A DNA stretch of 64,000 bases from an uncultured Sutterella sp. (GTDB taxonomy: Bacteria > Pseudomonadota > Gammaproteobacteria > Burkholderiales > Burkholderiaceae_F), in the NCBI GenBank assembly GCA_900544345.1, contig UQUR01000009.1, positions 13,916 to 77,915 on the forward strand, in the 5' to 3' direction. Made by a program: the position numbers and the translations under genes. The number at the start of each line of letters is the position of its first letter. The stretch's first letter is position 1. Positions 51,182 through 61,462 of the stretch are shown here, piece by piece. A model generated the notes under the pieces. The model saw only the letters and a program-made list of their open reading frames with translations. It was not told the DNA's origin and did not search any database.

Positions 51182-52080
51182 TATTCGTAACCTAAAGTTT
51201 TCAGTGCACGAACATCGTCATTCCAGCATTTGCGAACGCGTACCCAAACTTCAAGATAGACATTTTTACCGAGCATTTCGCCGATATCTGCACGAGCCAG
51301 GCGAGAAATTTCACGAAGCTTTTCTCCCTGCGCACCAATCACAATTCCCTTATGGGCTTCACGCTCAACGATCAATGTTGCAATAATTTCAGCTCGCTTG
51401 TTGTCTTCGCTCCACTTGTCAATAGTGACTGCAATCCCATAGGGCAACTCATCACCCAGAAGCCGGAAGGCCTTTTCTCGGATGATCTCAGCCGCAAGGA
51501 ATCGCGGTGACTTATCTGTATAGATATCGGGATCGAAAAAGGGCGGATTTTCGGGTAAAAGTTTTTCGATTTCTTGCATCAGATCTTCAACCTGTTTACC
51601 CTTTTCAGCGCAAACTGGAACAATTGCCGCAAACGGAAACTTCTGCATGGACTGGGCCATAAGAGGCAGCAATGCTTCGCGCTCTTTCATCAAATCGACC
51701 TTATTAATCACCAAAATAACGTTTTTGGCGTCCTTGTTGATAAGTTCAAGCACTTTTTCATCTGCCGCTTTCCACCCGCCACTTTCAATGACAAGCACCA
51801 CTGCATCGGTTTCTCCCAGAGTGCTTCGGACCGATCTGTTCATCCCGCGAATCAAAGCGTTGCCATATTTTGTTTGAAATCCTGGCGTATCAACAAAGAC
51901 AAACTGAGCGCTTTCCTTAGTGACAACTCCCAAAACCCGATTTCTTGTTGTTTGTGGTTTCTTGGAAGTGATACTGACCTTTTCACCAATAATGGTATTG
52001 ATCAAAGTACTTTTGCCGACATTCGGTCGACCCACAACAGCAATATAGCCGCAACGAAAATGTTCAGGATATTGAGGCAT
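51181..52080 (-). CDS. era: GTPase Era, 16S rRNA maturation
   Basis: 299 residues from ATG 52080. G motifs: GRPNVGKST (G1), DTPGF (G3), NKVD (G4). A C-terminal KH domain includes GIVIGAQGEKLREI. It binds the 3' end of 16S rRNA during 30S assembly. The reading frame extends upstream inside rnc without family similarity, so the shorter start is used. Confidence 0.96.
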   Translation of the reverse strand: MPQYPEHFRCGYIAVVGRPNVGKSTLINTIIGEKVSITSKKPQTTRNRVLGVVTKESAQFVFVDTPGFQTKYGNALIRGMNRSVRSTLGETDAVVLVIESGGWKAADEKVLELINKDAKNVILVINKVDLMKEREALLPLMAQSMQKFPFAAIVPVCAEKGKQVEDLMQEIEKLLPENPPFFDPDIYTDKSPRFLAAEIIREKAFRLLGDELPYGIAVTIDKWSEDNKRAEIIATLIVEREAHKGIVIGAQGEKLREISRLARADIGEMLGKNVYLEVWVRVRKCWNDDVRALKTLGYE

Positions 52081-52081
52081 C

Positions 52082-52783
52082 TCAGTGATTCCCCTTTTTC
52101 TTACTGTGGAAATGCTGCTCTGCAAGCTCATAGGCCACTTTAGCAGCAGCTTGTTCGGCAGAGCGACGGCTCTTACCCGTACCAATAACACAGATATCGA
52201 GCTTTTTCACTTCGCACTGACAATCAAATGTTTGATCATGAGCAGCTCCCCGAATATCAACGACAGCATACTCTGGAAGACCCAAATGGTGAGCCTGTAA
52301 AAATTCCTGAAGCAAAGTCTTAGCGTCTTTACCCATACGTTCAGGCGTAAGCTTACTTAACACCGGCTCGTAAAGTTTCAGGATCACAGCTTTAGCAGTA
52401 TCAAAACCGCTTTCGGTCATAATGGCTCCGAAAATGGCTTCCATCGCATCAGATTGAATGGAGGGACGATGAGCGCCACCCGTTTTCATTTCTCCTTCGC
52501 CCAAACGAAGGTAGTCGGATAAAACAAGGCGGTTGGCGATTTCAGCCAACGCATCCTGACAAACCAGATTGGCACGCACGCGCGAAAGCGAGCCTTCGTT
52601 AAAATGAGAGTCTCTTAAAAAGAGTGCCTGACCTATTACGCAATTTAAAACCGAGTCTCCCAAGAATTCCAGACGTTCATTATTTTCTGCTCCAAAGGAG
52701 CGGTGCGTAACCGCACGTTGCAAAAGCTTTCTATTGGTGAAACGATAGCCGATTTTTTCTTCAAGACCTTCCAAAGGCAACAT
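52082..52783 (-). CDS. rnc: Ribonuclease III
   Basis: 233 residues from ATG 52783 (TAGGAG upstream). The catalytic signature is ERLEFLGDSVLN, with a second acidic cluster QSDAMEAIFGAIMTE. The C-terminal dsRNA-binding domain includes LLQEFLQAHHLGLPEYAVVD. It processes rRNA precursors; its stop is followed directly by era (TGAGATG). Confidence 0.96.
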   Translation of the reverse strand: MLPLEGLEEKIGYRFTNRKLLQRAVTHRSFGAENNERLEFLGDSVLNCVIGQALFLRDSHFNEGSLSRVRANLVCQDALAEIANRLVLSDYLRLGEGEMKTGGAHRPSIQSDAMEAIFGAIMTESGFDTAKAVILKLYEPVLSKLTPERMGKDAKTLLQEFLQAHHLGLPEYAVVDIRGAAHDQTFDCQCEVKKLDICVIGTGKSRRSAEQAAAKVAYELAEQHFHSKKKGNH

Positions 52784-52793
52784 TTTCACGCTC

Positions 52794-53690
52794 CTATTGA
52801 ATCGAACCGATTCGACCCATATCACTCAAATTCAGCCAAATAAAGAAAGCTCGACCGACAATGTCTTCTCTCGGTACAAAACCCCAGAATCGACTATCAG
52901 CAGAATTATCCCGATTGTCACCCATCATAAAATAGTGACCCTTTGGCACACGGCAAACAACGTCACCCATGTTATAGAGACATTGATTTAAACCGTTGTG
53001 ACCTTGTACAGGACGAGCCATGGAAGGCACCTTATCATTTTCAACAATCTTGTGAACGACCCCGTCAAGGTTTTCATTGAATTGCTTCAAATCAGTATAG
53101 GTTTCTTTATCAAAGAAACTGCCGTCCGCAGTTGTTTCCTGAAGCTTACCGTTAACGTAAAGTTTTTTATCAACGTAACGGATCTCATCGCCCGGTAAAC
53201 CGATTACCCGCTTAATGAAGTCAACGTTTTTATCAAGCGGATACTTAAAGACAACAATGTCACCGCGCTTGAGTTCAGAGCCTTGCGTGAGCTCAATATT
53301 GAAAACCGGAAAGCGCATACCGTACTCGTATTTATTGACGAGAATAAAGTCCCCGGAATGCAATGTCGGGAGCATCGAACCCGACGGAATGCGGAAAGGT
53401 TCGGCAATAAAAGAGCGCAGCAGAAAAACAAAAAGAATCACCGGGAAAAAGCCTCCGGTGTATTCCACCCACTTGGGCTGAGCGCTTAATTTCTGATAAA
53501 GGCTGTTAGCCTCCCCGATCACGCTCATCTCACCGCTATCAATTGCCTGACGATTTAATTCAGAGAAACGGTCGGCTTCCTCTTTGGCATGAGCCACACG
53601 TTTAGGACGCCAAAGAAAACGGTCCAGGCACCAAATGATGCCGGTGAAAACCGTGAGTAACAGTAAAACTAAAGAAAAATTCATTTGCAC
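52794..53690 (-). CDS. lepB: Signal peptidase I
   Basis: 298 residues with two N-terminal membrane segments. Catalytic Ser lies in IPSGSMLPTLHSGDFILVNK and Lys in FIKRVIGLPGDEI. The C-terminal MGDNRDNSADSRFWG box is also present. It removes signal peptides in the inner membrane, including those of the autotransporters here. Confidence 0.96.
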   Translation of the reverse strand: MQMNFSLVLLLLTVFTGIIWCLDRFLWRPKRVAHAKEEADRFSELNRQAIDSGEMSVIGEANSLYQKLSAQPKWVEYTGGFFPVILFVFLLRSFIAEPFRIPSGSMLPTLHSGDFILVNKYEYGMRFPVFNIELTQGSELKRGDIVVFKYPLDKNVDFIKRVIGLPGDEIRYVDKKLYVNGKLQETTADGSFFDKETYTDLKQFNENLDGVVHKIVENDKVPSMARPVQGHNGLNQCLYNMGDVVCRVPKGHYFMMGDNRDNSADSRFWGFVPREDIVGRAFFIWLNLSDMGRIGSIQ

Positions 53691-53695
53691 ATCCC

Positions 53696-55489
53696 TTACT
53701 TGTCATCGACTTGCAAGATGGCAAGGAAAGCTTCCTGAGGAATTTCTACCGTACCGACTTGCTTCATGCGTTTTTTACCGGCCTTTTGCTTTTCAAGCAG
53801 TTTCCTTTTACGGGTAATATCACCACCATAGCATTTAGCCAAAACATTTTTTCTCAACGCTTTCACATTTTCACGCGCAATAATGTTGGCGCCAATTGCA
53901 GCTTGAATCGCAACGTCATACATCTGACGCGGGATAAGAGAGCGAAGTCTTGTGACAATTTCACGTCCACGAGCAACAGAATTTGAACGGTGAATAATGG
54001 ATGAAAGAGCATCGACTCTGTCACCATTGATGAGCATATCAACTTTCACCACGTCAGCCGCACGATATTCTTTAAATTCATAATCCATTGAGGCGTAGCC
54101 ACGCGTCAAGGACTTCAAACGATCAAAGAAGTCCAGAACAATTTCAGCCAAAGGCAGATCGTACGTTAAATGAACTTGGCGGCCGTGGTATGCAAGATTG
54201 GTCTGAACACCGCGCTTTTCGTTACAAAGCTTCATCACTGCACCGACATAGTCACTCGGCACAAAAATCGTCACTGTATCAATAGGCTCACGGATTTCAG
54301 CTATTTTGTCAGGTGTCGGCAATTTAGAGGGGTTTTCGACCTGAATAACCTCGCCGTCCGTCTTTAATACTTCATAGACAACCGAAGGCGCAGTGGTGAT
54401 CAGATCCATGTTGAATTCACGCTCAAGACGCTCCTGCACAATGTCCATATGCAAAAGCCCCAAAAAGCCCGCACGGAATCCAAAACCCAGGGCTTGAGAA
54501 ACTTCGGGCTCAAACTGCAACGCGGCATCATTTAACTGCAGTTTGGTTAATGCATCGCGAAGTGCTTCATATTGATTGGACTCAACAGGATAAAGACCAG
54601 CAAATACCTGAGGTTTAACTTGCTTAAATCCAGGCAATGGCTCTTTAGCCATTTTGTTAGCTAAAGTGACCGTATCGCCTACTTTGGCATCACGAAGTTC
54701 TTTAACCCCGGCAATTACAAAACCAACTTCGCCGGCTGAAAGTTTTTCACACTGGGTAGACTTTGGCGTAAATTTACCGACCTGCTCAACAAGGTGCGTC
54801 GCCCCTGTCGCCATCAAATAAATCTTGTCCTTAGGCTTAATCGTGCCGTTGACCACACGAACAAGCATTACAACGCCCACATAGTTGTCAAACCAGCTAT
54901 CAATAATTAACGCCTGAAGTGGATCAGTGTCACTGCCTTTTGGAGCAGGCACATCTTTGACAATACGCTCAAGAATGTCATCGACCCCCATACCGGTTTT
55001 AGCCGAACAGGGAATAGCATCCGTTGCATCAATGCCGATCACATCTTCTATTTCTTCTTTAGCAGCATCTGGATTGGCAGAATTCAAATCCATCTTATTG
55101 AGAACCGGAATAACTTCGACTCCCAAATCAATGGCGGTGTAGCAATTGGCAACCGTTTGTGCTTCTACGCCTTGCGTAGCATCAACGACCAATAGAGCCC
55201 CTTCACAGGCACTCAGAGAACGAGAGACTTCGTAGGAGAAGTCTACGTGCCCAGGCGTATCAATTAAGTTAAGCTCATAAATCTGACCATCCTGAGCTTT
55301 GTACTTTAAAGCAGCAGTCTGCGCTTTAATGGTAATGCCTCGCTCTTTTTCCAAATCCATGGAGTCGAGTACCTGAGACTCCATTTCACGATCAGAAAGC
55401 CCTCCACAGCGCTGAATTAAACGATCAGCGAGGGTGGATTTGCCATGGTCAATGTGAGCAATAATGGAGAAATTTCGAATATTGTTCAT
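53696..55489 (-). CDS. lepA: Elongation factor 4 (back-translocase LepA)
   Basis: 597 residues. G motifs: [26 protein letters not shown]. The C-terminus includes [22 protein letters not shown], the LepA signature. It is the first gene of the operon continuing with lepB. Confidence 0.97.
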   Translation of the reverse strand: MNNIRNFSIIAHIDHGKSTLADRLIQRCGGLSDREMESQVLDSMDLEKERGITIKAQTAALKYKAQDGQIYELNLIDTPGHVDFSYEVSRSLSACEGALLVVDATQGVEAQTVANCYTAIDLGVEVIPVLNKMDLNSANPDAAKEEIEDVIGIDATDAIPCSAKTGMGVDDILERIVKDVPAPKGSDTDPLQALIIDSWFDNYVGVVMLVRVVNGTIKPKDKIYLMATGATHLVEQVGKFTPKSTQCEKLSAGEVGFVIAGVKELRDAKVGDTVTLANKMAKEPLPGFKQVKPQVFAGLYPVESNQYEALRDALTKLQLNDAALQFEPEVSQALGFGFRAGFLGLLHMDIVQERLEREFNMDLITTAPSVVYEVLKTDGEVIQVENPSKLPTPDKIAEIREPIDTVTIFVPSDYVGAVMKLCNEKRGVQTNLAYHGRQVHLTYDLPLAEIVLDFFDRLKSLTRGYASMDYEFKEYRAADVVKVDMLINGDRVDALSSIIHRSNSVARGREIVTRLRSLIPRQMYDVAIQAAIGANIIARENVKALRKNVLAKCYGGDITRKRKLLEKQKAGKKRMKQVGTVEIPQEAFLAILQVDDK

Positions 55490-55797
55490 TAGTCAAAATC
55501 GTTAACGTTAAAACGCTTTCGGACCAATGGGAAAACCGGCTAGAAAACTGCCTTTCCCTTTATTCCGAACCGAGGGGCATTGTAACACGGCTATTTACAG
55601 AAAAGACCGAAAATTCAAAGAATTCCACACATTTGTAAACAAGAAATTATTTCTTACTCATGACTTACATAAAGCGTTACAAATCAAATTAGATACATAA
55701 AAGAACGCTCCCGAAAAAGGAGCGATTTTTGGAGATTGTCAGGTCTGTCTTAAAAAATATCTTTCGACAAACCTGACATTACGGAGGAAATTAGTTA
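55490..55797. other. Intergenic region between the second autotransporter and lepA, with two hairpins
   Basis: No gene in 308 bases. On the minus strand, after the autotransporter stop, there is first a hairpin GTCAGGT / ACCTGAC (55738-55777) and then an intrinsic terminator (55706-55724: CGCTCC / GGAGCG, followed by TTCTTTT). The remaining part presumably holds the lepA operon promoter; I did not find clear -35/-10 boxes. Confidence 0.7.
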
Positions 55798-58359
55798 TTA
55801 GAAGACATAACGCAAACCGGCGTTCATCATGTAGCGAGTCGAGACTTCGCCGCCCGTCGTGCGATCCACATTACCCCAGACAGATAAATTATCCGTGATA
55901 TTAAATTGTGTACCCACGCCATAGGTGAACCACGTACCACCTAAGTCAACGTACATGCTTTCTGCCAAGCTGCCCTTGGAGGCCTTGCCATCTACTTCTC
56001 CCAAGAAGTCATGGTTCACAGATGCACGAGCGTAGAGCTTACCTGCATCCTTAGCAAAGTCAAAGCCCGTACGAACACCCAAGCTAGCAATCAATGCATC
56101 AAAGTCGTCTTGTTCAACCTTAACTCCGTTGCTGGCCTTATAGTCATCACCGGTCACATACGCATATTGCAAACCAAACATCGGTTCAACAAATGCTTGT
56201 TCGGCAAACGTGAAGCGATACCCGACATTGCCGCCAACGCTAAAGGCATTGTTGTCATATGAGCCGTCCATATTGCCAGCAGTAGCATCGGTAGATAAGC
56301 GACCGTAGCGAGCTAAGCCATTCACAAAGAGACCGGAATCAAACATACGGCTAGCGTACAAGGACAACGTGTAGGCATCCGTATCCGCTTGACCGTTACT
56401 CATGTCAGCGTCACCACTCATGTAAGAGAAAGCAGCACCGGCAACCCAGTCACCGATCGTAGCATCAGCACCGACTTGAACCGTGGTGGTTGTCAAATCA
56501 ACGCTTGCGTCGTCATAAGCGCTTTCGCCGCCATAGACTTGAGCCCAGGCACCGTAAGCGTGGCTGTTGTCACGCAAAAATTCCATACGTTGATTGGTGT
56601 AAGCCACTTCGTCACGCCAGGCAACCAATGCAGCAGCGTTAACACCCTTCATAGATAAAAGCTTCGTGTTTTCTGCTGTCTTAGCAATTGAGCGGCTTCC
56701 GTCGGCTGCGGTTGTTTCAGTGATTGCCCCTCTGACATCACCTTCAACAATCGTCTTTTCAATGGTTGCACCTTTTGCAACAACAGTATTCTTTACAGAA
56801 TCCATTGCGGCCTGTGCATCCTGAATATCATCAGAAGTTATACCCGTTAACGTTACTCCGAGATCAGAACCCTCTTCAACAGACTCTAAAACTTCAAACT
56901 GACCGGTTTGAATGCTCTTACCGTCTTTCGTCGAAGCCTTCATATTAAGAGAGGCACTTCTGGCAGCAAGTTTATTGACAGAGACTTTTTGATTTTCTCC
57001 GCCTTGCATATTAACTGAGGCATTATCGACTACCAACCCATCAACATTTAAAACGTCGGTATCAGAGTGCATATTGATAGAAGCACCATTGGCAACTTCA
57101 ATATCATTGACAAAGCTATCACCAGTTACGTTCCATGTGCCACCATTAGAAGCTTTTAGATCAAATCCAGTCACATTGCCATAATAGTCATTACCATTAT
57201 CCAGATCCACAACCTCTATCATCTCACCGGAATTATTCTTAAATGTTTGATATGAACGGCCTGTCCAAATAGAGTTTTCGTTATTTAAATTTACTGACAC
57301 ATCGGCATCAATGACATTGCCACTTTTACCATCCGGACTTGTACTCATAAACACAATATCACCGTTGATTACAGTTGATTTTGCGTTCCTAGAGTTTATA
57401 GTTACAGAGGAATGACCCCGAGCAACGATCGCCGCTTCTTCAGAATTAACAATTAGATCTGAATCAATAGTCACTTTACTATTTGAGTAGGCCACAATAC
57501 CTTGTGGAGCCGATATATTCGTTTGTTCCCCAAGAATAGATACTTGGGCTGCATTCTCAGACCCTTGCTCGTAATCTGTGCTGTTTTGCGTCCAGACACC
57601 CACTTCAACTGCATCTATATTGATATTTTTTGCCCTAAGTGAAACCGATGAATCTGCTCCTCCTACATACATACCTACAGAACCATCTACACTTAAGCTA
57701 CTTGTGTTTTGTGATCCTATTGAAACTCGTGCACCATTAATTGCATCAATTCCTTCGTATGCTCCTTGGGCTTCTCCCGTCTTAGAAGCTGAGACTTTTA
57801 TTGTTTTACCTAACACATTTACCCTGGAATTTATACCTGCTGCATATATTCCATAACCATTAGTTTGAACATCACTTACAGATGATAAGCTAACGGATTC
57901 TGTAGAGTCTGTACCAATTGTTATGTTGGAGCCTTCATCATAATTAGAATAAGAGTGTAAAGCAGTACTACTTCCTTCAACTGAAATTTCTTTGCCATAG
58001 ACCTCAATGTTAGAGTGATTGCTTCTTATTGCGTCCCCAAAATCAGTTTTAATGTTGACGGTTCCTGTGCTGTGATCCCCGATAATTGCTTTTGAAGGAC
58101 CATTATCTGTTGCTAGTCTGTTAGCTTGTATGGCGTATTGTGAACCTTTATTTGTGTTATGAACAGATATATTTGGTCCAGTAACTGTCGCGATGTGATT
58201 TTGTGTAGCAAAAACTTTTTCTATTACTTCCCCTGATTTAACCGCTTTCTCAACATCTCCATTCATATCGTTAGCAAAAATTGATTCAGCCTGTGTAGAT
58301 AACGGAAGAGCTAGAACGAGGGCTGAGCCAAGAAGTGTAAGAGAGTACTTTCTTTTCAT
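55798..58359 (-). CDS. Autotransporter with phase-variable upstream tract
   Basis: 853 residues. Signal peptide MKRKYSLTLLGSALVLALPL ending STQA; a beta-helix passenger rich in short S/T/N/V repeats (about residues 26-560); a linker helix (VAWRDEVAYTNQRMEFLRD) and a classic autotransporter barrel (YGAWAQVYGGE to MMNAGLRYVF, terminal Phe). Secreted by the type Va route and displayed on the surface. A run of nine G stands in its promoter region on the coding strand. Its last 55 bases are identical to the end of another gene at the window's right edge. Confidence 0.93.
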   Translation of the reverse strand: MKRKYSLTLLGSALVLALPLSTQAESIFANDMNGDVEKAVKSGEVIEKVFATQNHIATVTGPNISVHNTNKGSQYAIQANRLATDNGPSKAIIGDHSTGTVNIKTDFGDAIRSNHSNIEVYGKEISVEGSSTALHSYSNYDEGSNITIGTDSTESVSLSSVSDVQTNGYGIYAAGINSRVNVLGKTIKVSASKTGEAQGAYEGIDAINGARVSIGSQNTSSLSVDGSVGMYVGGADSSVSLRAKNINIDAVEVGVWTQNSTDYEQGSENAAQVSILGEQTNISAPQGIVAYSNSKVTIDSDLIVNSEEAAIVARGHSSVTINSRNAKSTVINGDIVFMSTSPDGKSGNVIDADVSVNLNNENSIWTGRSYQTFKNNSGEMIEVVDLDNGNDYYGNVTGFDLKASNGGTWNVTGDSFVNDIEVANGASINMHSDTDVLNVDGLVVDNASVNMQGGENQKVSVNKLAARSASLNMKASTKDGKSIQTGQFEVLESVEEGSDLGVTLTGITSDDIQDAQAAMDSVKNTVVAKGATIEKTIVEGDVRGAITETTAADGSRSIAKTAENTKLLSMKGVNAAALVAWRDEVAYTNQRMEFLRDNSHAYGAWAQVYGGESAYDDASVDLTTTTVQVGADATIGDWVAGAAFSYMSGDADMSNGQADTDAYTLSLYASRMFDSGLFVNGLARYGRLSTDATAGNMDGSYDNNAFSVGGNVGYRFTFAEQAFVEPMFGLQYAYVTGDDYKASNGVKVEQDDFDALIASLGVRTGFDFAKDAGKLYARASVNHDFLGEVDGKASKGSLAESMYVDLGGTWFTYGVGTQFNITDNLSVWGNVDRTTGGEVSTRYMMNAGLRYVF

Positions 58360-58394
58360 TTTTAATCCTAAAAAAGATAAACAATTTTATTTTG

Positions 58395-58403
58395 CCCCCC
58401 CCC
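58395..58403 (-). promoter_or_regulatory. Poly-G9 tract in the autotransporter promoter
   Basis: On the coding (minus) strand nine consecutive G lie 36 bases before the ATG, immediately upstream of a -10-like TAAAAT. With -35-like CAGTTT, the tract would be part of a 17-base spacer. Slippage would change promoter spacing and switch expression. Confidence 0.65.
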
Positions 58404-58440
58404 AGAAAACTGTTTTGATCATCGTCAACAAAAACAAAAA

Positions 58441-58459
58441 TGCCCACAAATTGTGGGCA
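58441..58459. terminator. Hairpin after the dCMP deaminase gene
   Basis: TGCCCACAA and TTGTGGGCA, separated by one base, form a long perfect inverted repeat between the deaminase stop and the autotransporter's upstream region. On the minus strand it is followed by TTTTTGTTTTTG. Confidence 0.75.
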
Positions 58460-58484
58460 AAATAAAACACAAAATCGAAATGGA

Positions 58485-58901
58485 TTAAAGCTGTTCTACA
58501 GTAATACCGGCACTCTTTAAAAATTTAATACCGGCATCGTCACGATACATCTCATGATAATAAACATGAGAAATACCGCACTTTTGAATCAAAAGAGAAC
58601 AGTGAATACAGGGACTGTGCGTAATAAAAATAGCGGCATCTTTACTGCAGTAACCGTTATAGGCGAGCTTTGCGATAGCATTGAGTTCAGCATGCTGCAC
58701 TTCAGGGCGTGTCACCAATTTGCCATCGACTTCCATTTCACAGCAATTGTCATACCCCGTGGGCATCCCGTTCCAGCCAATAGAGATAATGGAGTTGTTT
58801 TTCACGATTACACAACCGACTTTGAGACGCTTAGCATAGCTACGTTGAGCTGCAAGCATGGCCACTTGCATATACATCTGATTGTCTTTTTGTATATCCA
58901 T
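58485..58901 (-). CDS. Deoxycytidylate deaminase (ComEB/dCMP deaminase family)
   Basis: 138 residues. Zinc site: HAELNAIA and HSPCIHCSLLIQKCG. The insert CEMEVDGKLVTRPEVQ precedes it, as in bacterial dCMP deaminases. It would convert dCMP to dUMP for thymidylate synthesis. It stands between fabF and the autotransporter with its own terminator. Confidence 0.88.
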   Translation of the reverse strand: MDIQKDNQMYMQVAMLAAQRSYAKRLKVGCVIVKNNSIISIGWNGMPTGYDNCCEMEVDGKLVTRPEVQHAELNAIAKLAYNGYCSKDAAIFITHSPCIHCSLLIQKCGISHVYYHEMYRDDAGIKFLKSAGITVEQL

Positions 58902-58976
58902 TTCACAACTCCTAAGTAATATGGCTCGAAAACCTAAAAAGACCTTCGAGCCAAATATTAATTTTCAAGTTTAAAG

Positions 58977-60215
58977 TTATTCATCCCAGTGCTTGAAAAT
59001 TAAAGTGCCGTTTGTTCCGCCGAAACCAAATGAATTCTTCATTGCGTAGCGGATCGTCATGGGGCGGGCCTTATTAGCACAATAGTCCAGGTCACAATCA
59101 GCATCCTGCTCAACGATATTGATCGTCGGAGGCGAAACCTGATTCTTAACAGCCAAAATCGTAAAGACGGATTCAATGCCGCCGGCACCACCCAACAAAT
59201 GACCGGTCATCGATTTTGTGGAATTGACGACAAGCTTCTTAGCTGCTTCACCAAAGGCTTCTTTAATCGCCTTAGTTTCATTGGCATCACCCACGTGCGT
59301 AGACGTTCCGTGAGCATTTAGATAATCAATATCTTCGGGCTTGATGCCGGCACGAGCCATAGCCATTTCCATGCAGCGCTTCGGACCATCGGTATTCGGG
59401 GTCGTGATGTGACCTGCATCGCTAGACAAACCGTAACCCACGATTTCAGCATAAATATGAGCTCCGCGGGCTAAAGCGTGTTCGAGTTCTTCAATCACAA
59501 CCACCCCAGCGCCTTCTCCCATCACGAAACCGTCACGATCTTTATCAAACGGACGAGAGGCATGAGCCGGGTCATCATTGCGACGGCTCAGGGCGTGCAT
59601 ATTGTCAAACCCCGCTACACCGACCGGACAAATGCTCGCATCAGCACCGCCAGCGACCATCACATCAGCGTCACCGCGACGAATAATCCAGCTTGCTTCA
59701 CCGATTCCGTGCAGACCAGTTGTACAGGCTGTTACGTGAGCGATGTTAGGGCCTTTCAAACCATACATGATTGAAAGTTGACCGGAAATCATGTTAATAA
59801 TGGTGCCGGGAATCATGAAGGGAGAGACACGGCGGGCTCCACGTTCATGCAACGCCAAGTAGTTGTCACAAATCATGCCCAAACCACCAATACCGGAGCC
59901 AATGGAGCAACCAATACGCGTGAGGTCTTCTTTCTCCAAATCTAAGCCGGAATCACGGATAGCTTGCGTGCCGGCAGCTACCCCATAGTGAACATAACGG
60001 TCATAGCGACGAGCTTCTTTAGCGGGCAAGTATTCTTCAACATTGAAGTCTTTCACTTCGCCGGCGATTTGGCAGCCCATGCCACTAGCATCAAAACGAG
60101 TAATCGGACCAATACCATTCTTACCCGCTAAAGCATTTTCCCAACTTGTCTTCACATCGTTACCGATCGGACATACCATGCCAAGACCGGTTACTACTAC
60201 ACGACGCATGGACAT
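58977..60215 (-). CDS. fabF: 3-oxoacyl-ACP synthase II
   Basis: 412 residues. Active-site Cys in ACTTGLHGIGEA; His in NAHGTSTHVGD and KSMTGHLLGGAG; C-terminus NSFGFGGTNGTLIF. It elongates fatty acids on AcpP. It is the last gene of the fab cluster, separated from acpP by a hairpin. Confidence 0.97.
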   Translation of the reverse strand: MSMRRVVVTGLGMVCPIGNDVKTSWENALAGKNGIGPITRFDASGMGCQIAGEVKDFNVEEYLPAKEARRYDRYVHYGVAAGTQAIRDSGLDLEKEDLTRIGCSIGSGIGGLGMICDNYLALHERGARRVSPFMIPGTIINMISGQLSIMYGLKGPNIAHVTACTTGLHGIGEASWIIRRGDADVMVAGGADASICPVGVAGFDNMHALSRRNDDPAHASRPFDKDRDGFVMGEGAGVVVIEELEHALARGAHIYAEIVGYGLSSDAGHITTPNTDGPKRCMEMAMARAGIKPEDIDYLNAHGTSTHVGDANETKAIKEAFGEAAKKLVVNSTKSMTGHLLGGAGGIESVFTILAVKNQVSPPTINIVEQDADCDLDYCANKARPMTIRYAMKNSFGFGGTNGTLIFKHWDE

Positions 60216-60246
60216 TCTCCCTTAGTGATTTAATTCATTAACAAAA

Positions 60247-60288
60247 CCCCGCCAAAACTCAACCAATTGCTTGGCGTTTAAGGCGGGG
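60247..60288 (-). terminator. Hairpin between acpP and fabF
   Basis: CCCCGCC pairs with GGCGGGG, and on the minus strand TTTTGTT follows. It probably ends a fraction of transcripts after acpP, giving more acpP than fabF message (inference). Confidence 0.6.
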
Positions 60289-60312
60289 CGTCCATCTTAG
60301 AGATGGTACTGA

Positions 60313-60549
60313 TTATTTAGCGTGGGCTTGGATGTAGTCGATCGCTTGTTGAACCGTACGCAACTTTTCTTGTTGATCGTCCGGGATTTCAATCTTGAAA
60401 GCGTCTTCCAAAGCCATAACCAATTCGACCGTATCCAAAGAGTCGGCGCCGAGGTCTTCGATGAAAGCAGATTCATTCTTGATGTCTGCTTCATTGATGC
60501 TCAATTGTTCGGCGATAACCTTCTTGACACGTTGTTCGATGTCGTTCAT
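60313..60549 (-). CDS. acpP: Acyl carrier protein
   Basis: 78 residues, acidic. The phosphopantetheine Ser is in [17 protein letters not shown]. It carries growing acyl chains for FabF, FabG, FabD and FabH, whose genes flank it. AcpS, which loads it, is encoded at 50041-50448. Confidence 0.97.
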   Translation of the reverse strand: MNDIEQRVKKVIAEQLSINEADIKNESAFIEDLGADSLDTVELVMALEDAFKIEIPDDQQEKLRTVQQAIDYIQAHAK

Positions 60550-60644
60550 TTGATAAGTCTCCTTGATGACAATTCAAAACGACGCAGCCATTTGGTGCGC
60601 CGAAAAAATTAACTTCTTAGTATTTTATCAGAGCGAAAAGAAAA

Positions 60645-60665
60645 GATGAGGGTAAAACCCTCATC
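60645..60665 (-). terminator. Terminator after fabG
   Basis: On the minus strand GATGAGGGT-TTT-ACCCTCATC followed by TTTTCTTTTC. It separates fabH-fabD-fabG from acpP, which probably has its own promoter. Confidence 0.8.
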
Positions 60666-60673
60666 CGTTCGGA

Positions 60674-61438
60674 CTATACCATATACAAGCCACCGTTTAC
60701 GTGCAGAGTCACGCCAGTAATATAAGAGGCCGCAGGCGAAGCCAAAAAGAGCACCGCATTAGCAATATCATCCGTATGACCCAAACGAGCCAAGGGAATC
60801 TGAGCCAAAAGTGCCTGACGATGATCTTCCGGCAAGGCTTTTGTCATATCAGTTTCAATAAAACCCGGAGCCACAGCATTGACCGTTATATTGCGGGAAG
60901 CCAACTCACGGGCCAATGCACGTGTTAGACCAGCGACACCGGCCTTGGCGGCTGCGTAGTTTGCCTGTCCGGCGTTACCCATTGACCCGACAACACTGAC
61001 AATATTAATGATACGGCCACCACGAGCTTTCATCATGCCTCGCATCACCAGACGGCTTAAACGAAATGCCGGAGTGAGGTTCGTATCAATGACTTCCTGC
61101 CACTGCTCGTCCTTCATACGCATGGCTAACCCGTCACGCGTAATACCAGCATTATTGACAAGGACAGTCACCGCACCGTATTTTGCACTAACATCACCCA
61201 AGACCTTTTCGCTTTGCTCAGCATCAGTCACATTGAGTACAACACCCTCACCCTTTCCGTTAGCCTCTGCAATTTTTTGCGTAATCGCTGCGGCGCCAGA
61301 CTCACTTGTTGCCGTACCAATCACCGTCGCTCCGGCAGCCAAGCAAGCATCAAGAATGCCAGCACCAATACCACGAGAAGCTCCGGTAATAAAAACTACC
61401 TGATCTTTTAATGCGTCTGCAGTAAACACAGTTGTCAT
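60674..61438 (-). CDS. fabG: 3-oxoacyl-ACP reductase
   Basis: 254 residues, SDR fold. Cofactor motif TGASRGIG; NNAGI; catalytic Ser in VSVVGSMGN and YAAAK. It reduces 3-oxoacyl-ACP with NADPH. Follows fabD after 24 bases. Confidence 0.95.
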   Translation of the reverse strand: MTTVFTADALKDQVVFITGASRGIGAGILDACLAAGATVIGTATSESGAAAITQKIAEANGKGEGVVLNVTDAEQSEKVLGDVSAKYGAVTVLVNNAGITRDGLAMRMKDEQWQEVIDTNLTPAFRLSRLVMRGMMKARGGRIINIVSVVGSMGNAGQANYAAAKAGVAGLTRALARELASRNITVNAVAPGFIETDMTKALPEDHRQALLAQIPLARLGHTDDIANAVLFLASPAASYITGVTLHVNGGLYMV

Positions 61439-61462
61439 TTTCTAAATCCTATAGGCTTAAAG

